The notes: generated by a model not told the origin, from the letters alone. A stretch of DNA of 64,000 nt from RUG708 sp050946535 (GCA_050946535.1 JBMNUZ010000003.1:62001-126000), one strand, 5' to 3'. Positions 53,849-62,198 are shown, counted from the stretch's first letter. Translations and numbers: made by a program.

Positions 53849-53857
53849 TGATATAAT
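53849..53857 (+). promoter_or_regulatory. extended -10 promoter for dinB
   Basis: TGATATAAT lies 37 bases before the dinB start. I saw no clear LexA box next to it. Confidence 0.65.
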
Positions 53858-53893
53858 TATTTTGATAAATGCAGTCAGCGCAGGGGAACAGAG

Positions 53894-55090
53894 ATGGCAG
53901 AGAAAAGGACTATATTCCACGTCGACGTGAACAGCGCTTTTTTAAGCTGGACGTCTGTAGAAAATTTAAAAAACGGTACCGGCCCGGATCTGAGGAAAAT
54001 TCCTGCGGTCATAGGAGGCGACCGTGACAGCAGGCACGGAATAGTTCTCGCGAAATCTGAGGCCGCCAAAAAGGCAGGCATTCACACTGCCATGACGCTC
54101 GGCGAAGCGTATGCGCTCTGTCCGGGACTCGTGACGGCTCCGCCAGACAGGCGCAGCTACAACATGTACAGCAAGAAACTCGTCGGATATCTGAAAACCC
54201 TGACGCCGGTCGTCGAGCAGGCGAGCATTGACGAAGCTTATCTCGATATGACAGGCATCCGGGATGCGGCCGTCTCTCCGGTCGAAACAGCCTGCAGAAT
54301 CAAGGACGAAATCCGGCGGAGATTCGGATTCACAGTAAATGTAGGGATCTCCGAAAACAAGGTCCTTGCGAAGATGGCTTCTGATTTCGAGAAGCCCGAC
54401 AAGGTCCACACCCTTTTCAGATACGAAATTAAAGAAAAAATGTGGCCGCTTCCGGTATCGGATCTGTACATGGCAGGAAAATCTTCTGTGAAACGGCTCA
54501 ACGACCTGGGAATAGAAACGATAGGCGAGCTGGCGCTCAGCGATCCCGCGTTTATCGAGCGCAGGCTGAAAAGCCACGGGAAGATGCTGTGGCAGTTCGC
54601 GAACGGTATAGACGATTCGCCGGTGAGATCCGTGCGCGACGAGCCGAAGGGCGTCGGCAGCTCCGTCACGCTTCCGTCCGATGTGACCGACGAGGCACAC
54701 GCTTTCACCGTGCTCGGGAAACTCAGCTCCGAGGTTTCGAGACGCCTCGAGCGTTCGGGATATTATGCGGATAACATCTGCGTGGAGATAAAATACAGCG
54801 ATTTCACGAAGGTCTCCAGGCAGCACATGACAGGCAGGCCGCTGATTTCCGCCGGAAGCATAGCAGACGAAGCGGAGGAGATCTTCAGGGAGCTCTGGAA
54901 CGGAAATCCAGTGCGGCTGCTCGGCATAAGGGCTTCTAAGCTCGTGAAAAAGGGCGAACCTGTCCAGATAACGATGGACGATCTCGACAAGCCTGAGTAT
55001 CAGAAAGAGGAAAAACTCGAATCGACTATTTCTGAGATCAGAAAGCGGTTCGGCAGCGATTCTGTAAGACGTGGTAATGAGATCAAATGA
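53894..55090 (+). CDS. dinB: Y-family DNA polymerase IV
   Basis: The 398-residue protein has the Y-family motifs: FHVDVNSAFLSW with Asp11, RRSYNMYS, and ASIDEAYLDMT with catalytic Asp113 and Glu114. Helix-hairpin-helix and little-finger regions follow. The tail does not show an obvious QLxLF-type clamp motif. It performs translesion synthesis. The minus strand of this gene is open for 415 codons, but this is an antisense shadow. Confidence 0.94.
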   Translation: MAEKRTIFHVDVNSAFLSWTSVENLKNGTGPDLRKIPAVIGGDRDSRHGIVLAKSEAAKKAGIHTAMTLGEAYALCPGLVTAPPDRRSYNMYSKKLVGYLKTLTPVVEQASIDEAYLDMTGIRDAAVSPVETACRIKDEIRRRFGFTVNVGISENKVLAKMASDFEKPDKVHTLFRYEIKEKMWPLPVSDLYMAGKSSVKRLNDLGIETIGELALSDPAFIERRLKSHGKMLWQFANGIDDSPVRSVRDEPKGVGSSVTLPSDVTDEAHAFTVLGKLSSEVSRRLERSGYYADNICVEIKYSDFTKVSRQHMTGRPLISAGSIADEAEEIFRELWNGNPVRLLGIRASKLVKKGEPVQITMDDLDKPEYQKEEKLESTISEIRKRFGSDSVRRGNEIK

Positions 55091-55181
55091 ATATGACCGG
55101 AAATGCTGCAGACGGCAGATGAAATAAAAAAGCCTATAAAGTCTTATTGCAGATTTTACATAATTATGAATGGAGAATGAT

Positions 55182-56210
55182 ATGAAACAGATTACACTGG
55201 GGAGCACGGGCATTACCGTACCGCAGAACGGGTTCGGCGCACTTCCGATTCAGAGAGTGAGCGTCGATGAAGCGGCTGCTCTCGTACGCGGAGCGTACGA
55301 AGGAGGAATGACTTTTTTCGATACCGCGAGAGCCTACACAGACAGCGAAATAAAAGTGGGAAAAGCCATTTCCGATGTCAGGGACAAAATATTCATCGCG
55401 TCAAAGACTCAGTCGAAGACGCCTGATGGATTCTGGAAAGACCTCGAAACCACGCTCACCAATCTGAAGACAGACTACCTCGACATCTACCAGTTCCACT
55501 GCGTAGATCAGTGCTATGCTCCCGGTGACGGCACGGGAATGTACGAAGCGATTCTCGAGGCGAAAAAGCAGGGCAAGATCAGGCACATAGGAATAACGAC
55601 CCACAAGATCGCGATAGCCGAGGAAATATGCCGCAGCGGCCTGTATGAGACACTGCAGTATCCACTCAGCTATCTGTCGAACGACAGAGAGATAAAACTC
55701 ACCGAAATGTGCAAAGAGCACAATATGGGTTATATAGCGATGAAGGGACTCGCAGGCGGACTCATCACGAGATCGGACGCAGCGATGGCTTTTATGTCTC
55801 AGTTCGATAACGTCGTTCCGATCTGGGGAATCCAGAGGCAGAAAGAGCTCGACGAATGGCTTTCGTTCTTCGAAAAGACTCCTGAGATGAATGAAGAGAT
55901 CAAAGCCTTCATCGAAGAAGAACGAAAGAATCTCTCCGGCGACTTCTGCAGAGGATGCGGTTACTGCATGCCTTGTCCGCAGGGAATCAAGATAAACGAC
56001 TGCGCGAGAATGTCTCTCATGATAAGGCGCGCTCCGTCGGATGCATGGCTGAGCGAACAATGGCAGGGCGAGATGCAGAAGATCAACGACTGTGTCAACT
56101 GCGGCAGCTGCATGAAGAAGTGTCCGTACGAGCTCAACACACCGCAGCTTCTGAAAGATAATCTGGCCGACTACGAGGATGTGCTCGCGGGGAGAAAGAG
56201 CGTGAAGTAA
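55182..56210 (+). CDS. aldo/keto reductase with C-terminal 4Fe-4S motifs
   Basis: The ATG at 55182 with GGAG 6 bases upstream gives 342 residues; an ATG at 55170 is less well placed. The N-terminal TIM barrel has FDTARAYTDSE (catalytic Asp and Tyr), YLDIYQFHCVD and HIGITTHK. Two Cys clusters follow, CRGCGYCMPCPQG and CVNCGSCMKKCPYE, as in ferredoxin-type sites. This architecture is common in anaerobes and suggests electron transfer through iron-sulfur clusters. The substrate is unknown. Confidence 0.9.
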   Translation: MKQITLGSTGITVPQNGFGALPIQRVSVDEAAALVRGAYEGGMTFFDTARAYTDSEIKVGKAISDVRDKIFIASKTQSKTPDGFWKDLETTLTNLKTDYLDIYQFHCVDQCYAPGDGTGMYEAILEAKKQGKIRHIGITTHKIAIAEEICRSGLYETLQYPLSYLSNDREIKLTEMCKEHNMGYIAMKGLAGGLITRSDAAMAFMSQFDNVVPIWGIQRQKELDEWLSFFEKTPEMNEEIKAFIEEERKNLSGDFCRGCGYCMPCPQGIKINDCARMSLMIRRAPSDAWLSEQWQGEMQKINDCVNCGSCMKKCPYELNTPQLLKDNLADYEDVLAGRKSVK

Positions 56211-56218
56211 GAGCAGAA

Positions 56219-56256
56219 GAAGCGGAAGAAAAATTCTGAAGCGGAAGAGAAATTCT
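56219..56256 (+). repeat. 19-bp tandem duplication just after a stop codon
   Basis: GAAGCGGAAGAAAAATTCT is followed directly by the same sequence with one A-to-G change, nine bases after the aldo/keto reductase stop. Confidence 0.9.
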
Positions 56257-56287
56257 CACGCGATGACGAATTTGATGACAAGAAAAA

Positions 56288-56320
56288 AGGGAGCTGCCAC
56301 GTAAAGACAGTTCCCTTTTA
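56288..56320. terminator. bidirectional terminator
   Basis: GGGAGCTG pairs with CAGTTCCC; A tracts lie on the left and TTTTATTTTT on the right. It can also end the small minus-strand gene beyond it. Confidence 0.82.
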
Positions 56321-56355
56321 TTTTTGATCCGGACCGCCAGGAGCGGGTTTCCTGA

Positions 56356-56451
56356 TTATTCTTCCTCTTTGTCGGCAAAGCACTTGAAGATCGCAAAACC
56401 AACGCATGCTGCCACGCAGAGCAGCATCATTATTCTTAAGAATTTTCTCAC
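56356..56451 (-). CDS. small membrane protein, 31 residues
   Basis: A GTG start at 56451 has GGAGG 8 bases upstream and opens a 31-codon frame: MRKFLRIMMLLCVAACVGFA, then a Lys/Cys segment and an acidic DKEEE end. It reads as one membrane helix with a positive-inside N-terminus. A terminator follows. Tiny membrane proteins of this form recur in Clostridia without known function. Confidence 0.6.
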   Translation of the reverse strand: MRKFLRIMMLLCVAACVGFAIFKCFADKEEE

Positions 56452-56582
56452 TGAAACAGCCTCCAATATATTAAACCTGGGAATTATTTCATATATTTAA
56501 TTATCCTTAAAATGCATATTTTTTCAAGTCCGTTTTTCCCAAAACAGCTATTTTATTATGAAATCTCTGAACTTTTTTCGTC

Positions 56583-56840
56583 CGGACCGTGCCCGGATAC
56601 AGTCAGTATTCAGAAACACTGGCCTTCCAGAGGTTTAACCGGACCTGGGCGGGCACGGTCAGTCCCACGAATTCATGCCATGCCAGAGCCTTTCCAGCCC
56701 AGTCCACAGTTCTGCCTCGGAGCCCGTTCTTCCCTGTATCAGCACACCGGTGCCGGCCGGGCCTCACTCACCATCCGCCATGCCTCACTAGCCGGCCGTA
56801 GTCTGCCAGCCTGGTCTCACTCGCTGGCAGTGCCGCAGTT
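56583..56840. other. GC-rich, structure-prone intergenic region, candidate non-coding RNA
   Basis: Within the 697-base gap 56452-57148 this block is strikingly C-rich on the plus strand. GACCGTGCCCG at about 56584-56594 and CGGGCACGGTC at about 56650-56660 form a perfect 11-bp inverted repeat, and GCCGGCC-type palindromes follow near 56755 and 56790. Frames through it have no ribosome site. It does not match RNase P, tmRNA or SRP RNA by eye. Confidence 0.35.
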
Positions 56841-56974
56841 TCTTAATTTTTATGAAAAGATGCCTCTGATGCAGGAAATATTATTTCTATCAAGTACAAT
56901 GATTATATGAGGTATAGATACCGGAGTGTTTCACGCAAATATTATTTTACAGTTTCAGCAGTTAATTTTTGCTG

Positions 56975-57094
56975 TATAATGAACATTGTTTTGCAGGTGA
57001 TACGTAATGGGTATATATAGTATGGCCTTGGATATATGGCCTTGTGCATAACTTCATGATTATGCACCTGTATACGCTGCGGCCTTTACGCAGC
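56975..57094 (+). promoter_or_regulatory. promoter and leader with mini-ORF and two hairpins before the M16 protease gene
   Basis: TATAAT at 56975-56980 is followed by a 14-codon frame at 57007-57051 (MGIYSMALDIWPCA). Its stop falls in a GTGCATA/TATGCAC hairpin at 57044-57067. A second hairpin GCTGCG/CGCAGC lies at 57076-57094. Neither has a T run. Confidence 0.4.
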
Positions 57095-57148
57095 AGATGT
57101 ATTATCTGAAAAAATAAAATTCATATACAGAAGGGAAAAATAGTTCTG

Positions 57149-58399
57149 ATGGGAAAAATCGTAAAACTGAAATGCGGATTGAGACTCGCTCTCGAAAAAA
57201 TACCTTACGTTGAGTCCGTCACGACCGGAATATGGGTCAATGCGGGCTGTGTCGATGAGAGAAAGGGCGAAAGCGGCATTTCTCATTTTATAGAACACAT
57301 GATGTTCAAGGGCACTTCGAAACACTCGGCCCGGGAGCTCGCTACAGAAACCGACGCGCTCGGCGCTCAGACGAATGCCTTTACCGCCAAGGAAAACACC
57401 TGTTATTACGCCAAGTCACTCTCATCAAACATGAGCGAAGTCTGTGACATACTTCTCGAGATGATGACCGATTCACAGTTCGATCCCAAAGAGATGGGAA
57501 GAGAGAAAAAGGTCGTCATGGAGGAGATGAAGATGGTCCGCGACAACCCTGAGGATGCTGTCCAGGATTTGTTCTACGAACAGATTTTCAAGGGTGAACC
57601 GCTCGAAAGACCGATTCTCGGAACGCCTGAAAGTCTTGAGGCGATTACTCACGATGATATAGTAAATTATATAAAAAGAGAATATGCACTGGACAATATA
57701 GTCGTGTCGGTTGCCGGCAATTTCGACGAACAGCAGGTATGCGACCAGTTTGAGGAAAAGCTGTCCGGATTTTCGCCGGTGAAGCCGGAGAGAAAGGCGG
57801 TGGTTCCAGATTATACTCAGAGTTTTAAAACCGTTGTAAAAGATATTGAACAGTCGCATCTCGTCATCGGATGCAGAAGCGTAAAATACGCCGACGACGA
57901 TGCATTTGCGCTCTCCCTCCTCAACAATATCATGGGCGGCAGCATGAGCTCGAGACTTTTCCAGAGTATCCGTGAGGAGAAAGGTCTGGCCTATACGGTC
58001 TATTCATACAACCAGCCTCACGATACTACAGGCTTTTATGCCATCAGCGCCGGCGTGGCTCACGATAAGATCGAGGACACCGTGGCAGCCATAAAGGAAG
58101 AACTGGCGAAGCTCGCGGACAAGGGCATCACCGACAGAGAACTCGAAATCTCGAAGCAGCAGATAAAGAGTTCGTTCATATTCGGTCTGGAGAACACCAG
58201 CAGCCGAATGGTTGCAAACGGAAAAAGAGCGCTGCTCAGAAATTCACTGCTCACTCAGGAAGAAGCGATCGAAAAGATCGACGCCGTCACTATGGATGAC
58301 ATCAGAAGAGTGAGCGGCATGATCACAGACATCGATTCCTACTCGGGAGCTCTTATCAGCAACAGAGACGTAGATCTCGAAAAACTGATACGCGGATGA
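57149..58399 (+). CDS. M16-family zinc metallopeptidase (processing-peptidase-like)
   Basis: The 416-residue protein has the inverted zinc motif HFIEH (His46, Glu49, His50) and the downstream Glu in the ENTCYYAKSL region, then the second-half segment SSRLFQSIREEKGLAYTVYSY. It resembles YmxG/PqqL-type M16B peptidases, which cut small peptides inside the cell. The ribosome site is weak and distant (AGAAGGG about 15 bases upstream). The next gene follows closely, so co-transcription is likely. Confidence 0.93.
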   Translation: MGKIVKLKCGLRLALEKIPYVESVTTGIWVNAGCVDERKGESGISHFIEHMMFKGTSKHSARELATETDALGAQTNAFTAKENTCYYAKSLSSNMSEVCDILLEMMTDSQFDPKEMGREKKVVMEEMKMVRDNPEDAVQDLFYEQIFKGEPLERPILGTPESLEAITHDDIVNYIKREYALDNIVVSVAGNFDEQQVCDQFEEKLSGFSPVKPERKAVVPDYTQSFKTVVKDIEQSHLVIGCRSVKYADDDAFALSLLNNIMGGSMSSRLFQSIREEKGLAYTVYSYNQPHDTTGFYAISAGVAHDKIEDTVAAIKEELAKLADKGITDRELEISKQQIKSSFIFGLENTSSRMVANGKRALLRNSLLTQEEAIEKIDAVTMDDIRRVSGMITDIDSYSGALISNRDVDLEKLIRG

Positions 58400-58464
58400 G
58401 GTCCCCTGTAAAATAAGTTGATTCAATTACATATCTTCCAGAAAGTCAAAGGAGTATTATTTAA

Positions 58465-59199
58465 ATGGATAATACACAGAAAGAAGTTATAAGTATTACC
58501 AATCTGCCAGAAGATACAAGTCAGATATTCGGTGCGGCTGATTCGCTGAAATCGATGCTGATGCAGTACAGCTGCGCGATAAGAGAAGTCAAGACAAAAC
58601 TGGAGGTGCTGAGTGACGAGTTTTCTGCTCAGAATAAGAGGAATCCGATAGAGTTTATTACGTCGAGAGTAAAGACGCCGAAGAGCATTATGCAGAAACT
58701 GCACAGGCGGAATCTTCCTGTCACGCTGGAATCTGCGGAAAAGAATCTCTGCGACATCGCCGGAGTCAGGGTGATCTGCTCGTTCGTCGACGATATCTAT
58801 TCCGTCGCCGATATGCTCATAAGCCAGGACGACGTCGAGCTGGTAAAGACGAAAGATTATATAAAGAACCCGAAGGAGAACGGCTACAGAAGTCTTCACC
58901 TTATAGTAAAAATTCCTGTGTTCTTCTCGGGCGGCAAAAAGAAGATACCGGTGGAGGTCCAGATCAGAACGATCGCGATGGACTTCTGGGCGAGCCTGGA
59001 ACACGACCTCAAGTACAAAAAGGTCGTGCCTAACGTCGAAGAAGTGCAGAGAGAACTTAAAGACTGCGCCGATACGATCGCCAACACCGATCAGCGCATG
59101 ATGAAGCTGCGCGATGAAATCGACAGAATGAAGGTTCAGGAAGTTCTCAAATTCAGCACCGAGACCGAAGAGAAAGACGATTCTGCCGAAAACGCGTGA
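58465..59199 (+). CDS. small alarmone synthetase (RelQ/YjbM-like (p)ppGpp synthetase)
   Basis: The 244-residue protein is a single RelA/SpoT synthetase domain without HD, TGS or ACT domains. Key segments are SRVKTPKSIMQKL, DIAGVRVICSF, KNPKENGYRSLHLIV and PVEVQIRTIAMDFWASLEHDLKYK, matching the nucleotide-binding and catalytic strands of RelQ-type enzymes. It transfers pyrophosphate from ATP to GDP or GTP. The window also carries an HD domain of the hydrolase type at 1117. Confidence 0.94.
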   Translation: MDNTQKEVISITNLPEDTSQIFGAADSLKSMLMQYSCAIREVKTKLEVLSDEFSAQNKRNPIEFITSRVKTPKSIMQKLHRRNLPVTLESAEKNLCDIAGVRVICSFVDDIYSVADMLISQDDVELVKTKDYIKNPKENGYRSLHLIVKIPVFFSGGKKKIPVEVQIRTIAMDFWASLEHDLKYKKVVPNVEEVQRELKDCADTIANTDQRMMKLRDEIDRMKVQEVLKFSTETEEKDDSAENA

Positions 59200-59249
59200 C
59201 GGACGTGCCCGGCATGCCGGCATGAGAAAAAGAGTAGTAATGAGGAAAA

Positions 59250-59747
59250 ATGTCTTCCAGATCTAAACATAAGAATATCAAGACGAACGCGATGAGGATG
59301 CTCGAAGACGAGGGCATCGGTTATGAAACTTTTGCACATGAACTGAAGGACGGCTTTACGAGCGGATCCGATCTGGCCAGGATGTTCGGCCAGAATCCGG
59401 AGCAGGTTTTCAAAACGCTGGTTCTCTACGCAAAGCGCGGTGAATACTACGTGTGTGTGATTCCGGTCGACGAAACGCTCGATCTCAAAAAAGCGGCTTC
59501 GTTCTTCGGCGTGAAGAAGCTCGAAATGCTTCCGATGAAGGAATTGCTCGGAGTCACCGGATACGTCCACGGCGGATGCTCCCCGGTAGGCATGAAAAAG
59601 GCTTTTCCCACGGCTGTAGACGAGACAGCGGTGCTGTTCGACGACGTTTTCGTCAGCGGAGGCCAGATCGGACTGCAGATAAAACTGAAGCCTGACGATC
59701 TTATCAGGGCGGCTGGAGCAGAATATGCAGACCTTACGGCGGATTAA
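59250..59747 (+). CDS. ybaK: Cys-tRNA(Pro)/Cys-tRNA(Cys) deacylase YbaK/EbsC
   Basis: The 165-residue protein matches the YbaK branch of the INS/ProX deacylase family: NAMRMLEDEGIGYE, VFKTLVLYA with the conserved Lys, and VHGGCSPVGMKKAFPT. The enzyme hydrolyses mischarged Cys-tRNA(Pro) in trans. GAGGAAAA precedes the ATG. Confidence 0.93.
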   Translation: MSSRSKHKNIKTNAMRMLEDEGIGYETFAHELKDGFTSGSDLARMFGQNPEQVFKTLVLYAKRGEYYVCVIPVDETLDLKKAASFFGVKKLEMLPMKELLGVTGYVHGGCSPVGMKKAFPTAVDETAVLFDDVFVSGGQIGLQIKLKPDDLIRAAGAEYADLTAD

Positions 59748-59764
59748 CCGTAAATATTAATTTG

Positions 59765-59793
59765 TTGTAAGGTAAATGCATTTATGATAAACT
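59765..59793 (+). promoter_or_regulatory. promoter for tRNA-Leu
   Basis: TTGTAA and TAAACT are spaced by 17 bases, 15 bases before the tRNA. Confidence 0.6.
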
Positions 59794-59808
59794 AATAAAA
59801 GTTTTCCA

Positions 59809-59895
59809 GCCGGCGTGATGGAATTGGCAGACGTGCGGGACTCAAAATCCCGTGGTGGCAACACCGTATCGGTTCGACCCCGATCGCCGGCACCA
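59809..59895 (+). tRNA. tRNA-Leu (anticodon CAA)
   Basis: The 87-nt gene has acceptor GCCGGCG pairing with CGCCGGC, anticodon loop CTCAAAA, a variable arm as in type II tRNAs, T-loop GGTTCGACC and an encoded CCA. Confidence 0.96.
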
Positions 59896-59924
59896 TCATC
59901 ATTATCCGGAGGTAAATTTATTAA

Positions 59925-60347
59925 ATGAGTTCATCATCAAGTTCGTTTTTAACAGTATTTCTTCCTCTTATACTTTTCTTCGTAATAATGTGGTTGTTCC
60001 TCGTGAGACCTCAGAGAAAAAAAGAAAAAGAAACAAAGGAAATGAGAAACAATCTGAAAGTCGGAGACGAAATAACGACGATCGGAGGCATAATCGGCAA
60101 GGTACTCGCTGTCAAGGATGATTCTATCGTCATCTACTGCGGAAGCGACAAGACAAAGATGGAGTTCAAGAAATGGGCCGTCGCTGAAGTCACGAACAAA
60201 GACCCGAGAGCGTTGAAAGCCGAGAAAGCTGCTGAAAAAGCTGAAAAAGCCGAGAAGGAAAGAGAAGAGAAAGCGGCCGAAGAAGAAAAAGAGGCTGCTC
60301 CAAAGATCAGAAAGCTCAGCCGCAAGGATGAGAATTCAGACAAATAG
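59925..60347 (+). CDS. yajC: preprotein translocase subunit YajC
   Basis: The 140-residue protein has one N-terminal membrane helix (FLTVFLPLILFFVIMWLFLV), the RPQRKKEKE stop-transfer, and the YajC core VGDEITTIGGIIGKVLAV. The C-terminus is a Lys/Glu/Ala-rich helix. It works with SecDF, whose genes lie 1.9 kb downstream. CCGGAGG precedes the ATG. Confidence 0.96.
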   Translation: MSSSSSSFLTVFLPLILFFVIMWLFLVRPQRKKEKETKEMRNNLKVGDEITTIGGIIGKVLAVKDDSIVIYCGSDKTKMEFKKWAVAEVTNKDPRALKAEKAAEKAEKAEKEREEKAAEEEKEAAPKIRKLSRKDENSDK

Positions 60348-60384
60348 TTCACCACAGAAAAATCGAAATACTTTTGAAAATCAT

Positions 60385-60414
60385 GAGGAACCGCACCTGC
60401 GGTTCCTCTTTTTA
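60385..60414 (+). terminator. intrinsic terminator after yajC
   Basis: GAGGAACCGCA pairs with TGCGGTTCCTC, followed by TTTTTAT. Confidence 0.93.
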
Positions 60415-60444
60415 TCCCTGTTTCCCGGGCGGCATGCACCTTGC

Positions 60445-60473
60445 TTGACACACTCCATTGAGTGGGTTAAAAT
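60445..60473 (+). promoter_or_regulatory. promoter for the SCIFF operon with palindromic spacer
   Basis: TTGACA and TAAAAT have exactly 17-base spacing. The spacer contains the palindrome CACTC-CATT-GAGTG, a possible operator. A GCGC/GCGC hairpin with A/T stem follows at about 60498-60516, ahead of an AAGGAGG ribosome site. Confidence 0.8.
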
Positions 60474-60535
60474 ACCTTTATTAATCGGATATTTGTGCGC
60501 TTTTTTGAAAAAGCGCTTGTTATAAGGAGGTTATT

Positions 60536-60685
60536 ATGAAAAAAATCAAGACTATTGCGAGACCAGCTTTAAAGGATGCAGCATGCACTACTGGATGTGG
60601 TGAATGCCAGACATCGTGCCAGTCAGCATGCAAGACTTCATGCACAGTAGCTAACCAGCAGTGCGAAAACATAAAAAGAAGATAG
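60536..60685 (+). CDS. scfA: SCIFF ranthipeptide precursor
   Basis: The 49-residue peptide begins MKKIKTIARPALKDAAC and has the near-invariant SCIFF core CGECQTSCQSACKTSC followed by TVANQQC. It is the precursor in which the maturase forms Cys thioether crosslinks. Cysteines lie at 17, 21, 24, 28, 32, 36 and 43: seven rather than the six that define the family, the extra one probably being Cys17. AAGGAGG precedes the ATG. The maturase gene follows after an attenuator-like hairpin. Confidence 0.96.
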   Translation: MKKIKTIARPALKDAACTTGCGECQTSCQSACKTSCTVANQQCENIKRR

Positions 60686-60737
60686 TCGGCATATTACGTA
60701 TTTATGAAGGTGTCCGAAACGCTTGTTTTCTGCAGGC

Positions 60738-60770
60738 GGTATTTGCAGGCACATTTGCCTGCGCAATACC
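60738..60770 (+). terminator. attenuator-like hairpin between SCIFF precursor and maturase genes
   Basis: GGTATT pairs with AATACC around an inner GCAGGCA/TGCCTGC stem. A T-rich tract comes 11 bases later, not directly after it. Partial termination or mRNA protection would give more precursor than enzyme. Confidence 0.6.
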
Positions 60771-60819
60771 ATGGCCAGGCGTTTTTGACAGCTTCTTTTT
60801 TTGGAAAGGGGAGAAGTGC

Positions 60820-62190
60820 TTGATACACAAGTATATCTTCAAGGGCGAGCACATCGTGATGGACGTAAACAGCGGGGCCGTTCATGTGGTTGATCCCGTC
60901 GTCTACGACGCCCTCGATTATATCAGCGGCAGCGGGTACAGCCGTGATCAGGTCAAGAATGCTCTCGGAGACAGATACAGTTCAGAAGATATAGAAGAAT
61001 CCATGTCAGAAATAGATGAGCTCGTGGCTCAGGGCATGCTGTTCACCGAAGACGAGGTCGACAGATCTGTCTTCGATGACAAACAGCCGGTCGTAAAAGC
61101 CATGTGTCTTCACGTGGCACACGACTGCAACATGAACTGCGAGTACTGTTTCGGCGACAAAGGCGCGTTCGAAGGGATCAGGTGCCTCATGTCAGCGGAG
61201 ACAGGAAAGCGCGCGATCGATTTTCTGATAGAGAATTCCGCTTCCAGACATAATCTGGAGGTCGATTTCTTCGGCGGAGAACCGCTCATGAATTTCGACG
61301 TCGTAAAGGAGCTCGTGGCGTACGGCCGCGAGCAGGAAAAGCTTTACGGCAAGAACATCAGATTTACGATTACGACGAACGGCATTCTGCTCGACCAGGA
61401 GAAGATCGACTATATCGACGAGAATATGGTCAATGTAATTCTTAGCATTGACGGCAGGCCTGAAGTCAACGACCGCATGAGAAAAACCGTAAACGGCAGA
61501 GGCACATACGACATAATCACACGCAATTATAAAAACTTTATTAAAAAACGCGAAGACAGACAATATTATGTGCGCGGTACGTTTACAAGATATAATCTCG
61601 ATTTTGCCGACGATGTCAAACATCTGCTCGATAACGGATTCTCAAACGTTTCCGTGGAGCCTGTCGTAACATCCGGACAATACGACTATTCGCTCAGGGA
61701 AAGCGATATCGACACGATACTGGGTGAGTACGACAGACTTTCCGACATGTATATCGATTATGCAATGAAAGGCAAACCGTTCCGTTTCTTCCATTTCAAC
61801 GTGGACCTCGATCAGGGCCCGTGCGTTATAAAGAGAGTATCGGGATGCGGTGCCGGAACGGAATATGTCGCGATTTCCCCTGAGGGAGACATATATCCGT
61901 GTCATCAGTTTGTGGGCAACAAGCTGTTCAGACTCGGCAGCATATTCGACGAAAAATTTGAAAACAGATTGTTTGATACTTTTAATCAGGCACATATCTA
62001 CAATAAAAAAGATTGTTCTGAGTGCTGGGCGCGTTTCTACTGCAGCGGCGGCTGCCACGCAAATGCCTATCACACCAATGGCGACATTCTGAAGCCATAC
62101 CGTCTTGGATGCGCTATGGAAAGAAAACGTCTTGAATGCGCAATAGGTATTCAGGCTTATCTTGCAGAACACTTACAGGAAGGAGCTTAA
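60820..62190 (+). CDS. scfB: SCIFF radical-SAM maturase
   Basis: TTG at 60820 after AAAGGGGAGA gives 456 residues and the family-typical start MIHKYIF...DVNSGAVHVVD. This N-terminal part is the RiPP recognition element. The radical-SAM motif is CNMNCEYC (Cys103, Cys107, Cys110), and the C-terminal SPASM region has CGAGTEY, YPCHQ, CSECWARFYCSGGC and GCAMERKRLEC for auxiliary clusters. It installs thioether bonds in the upstream peptide. Its stop lies 8 bases before secD. Confidence 0.96.
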   Translation: MIHKYIFKGEHIVMDVNSGAVHVVDPVVYDALDYISGSGYSRDQVKNALGDRYSSEDIEESMSEIDELVAQGMLFTEDEVDRSVFDDKQPVVKAMCLHVAHDCNMNCEYCFGDKGAFEGIRCLMSAETGKRAIDFLIENSASRHNLEVDFFGGEPLMNFDVVKELVAYGREQEKLYGKNIRFTITTNGILLDQEKIDYIDENMVNVILSIDGRPEVNDRMRKTVNGRGTYDIITRNYKNFIKKREDRQYYVRGTFTRYNLDFADDVKHLLDNGFSNVSVEPVVTSGQYDYSLRESDIDTILGEYDRLSDMYIDYAMKGKPFRFFHFNVDLDQGPCVIKRVSGCGAGTEYVAISPEGDIYPCHQFVGNKLFRLGSIFDEKFENRLFDTFNQAHIYNKKDCSECWARFYCSGGCHANAYHTNGDILKPYRLGCAMERKRLECAIGIQAYLAEHLQEGA

Positions 62191-62198
62191 ATCAACTC

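Noticed and set aside
53966..55213. 415-codon open frame on the minus strand opposite dinB
   Set aside because: It is the mirror of a highly conserved polymerase gene, is rich in Arg/His/Ser as antisense frames are, and lacks a ribosome site.
56512..56910. 132-codon plus-strand frame in the GC-rich gap
   Set aside because: No ribosome site, and a Pro/Ser/His/Arg-rich product typical of chance frames in C-rich DNA.
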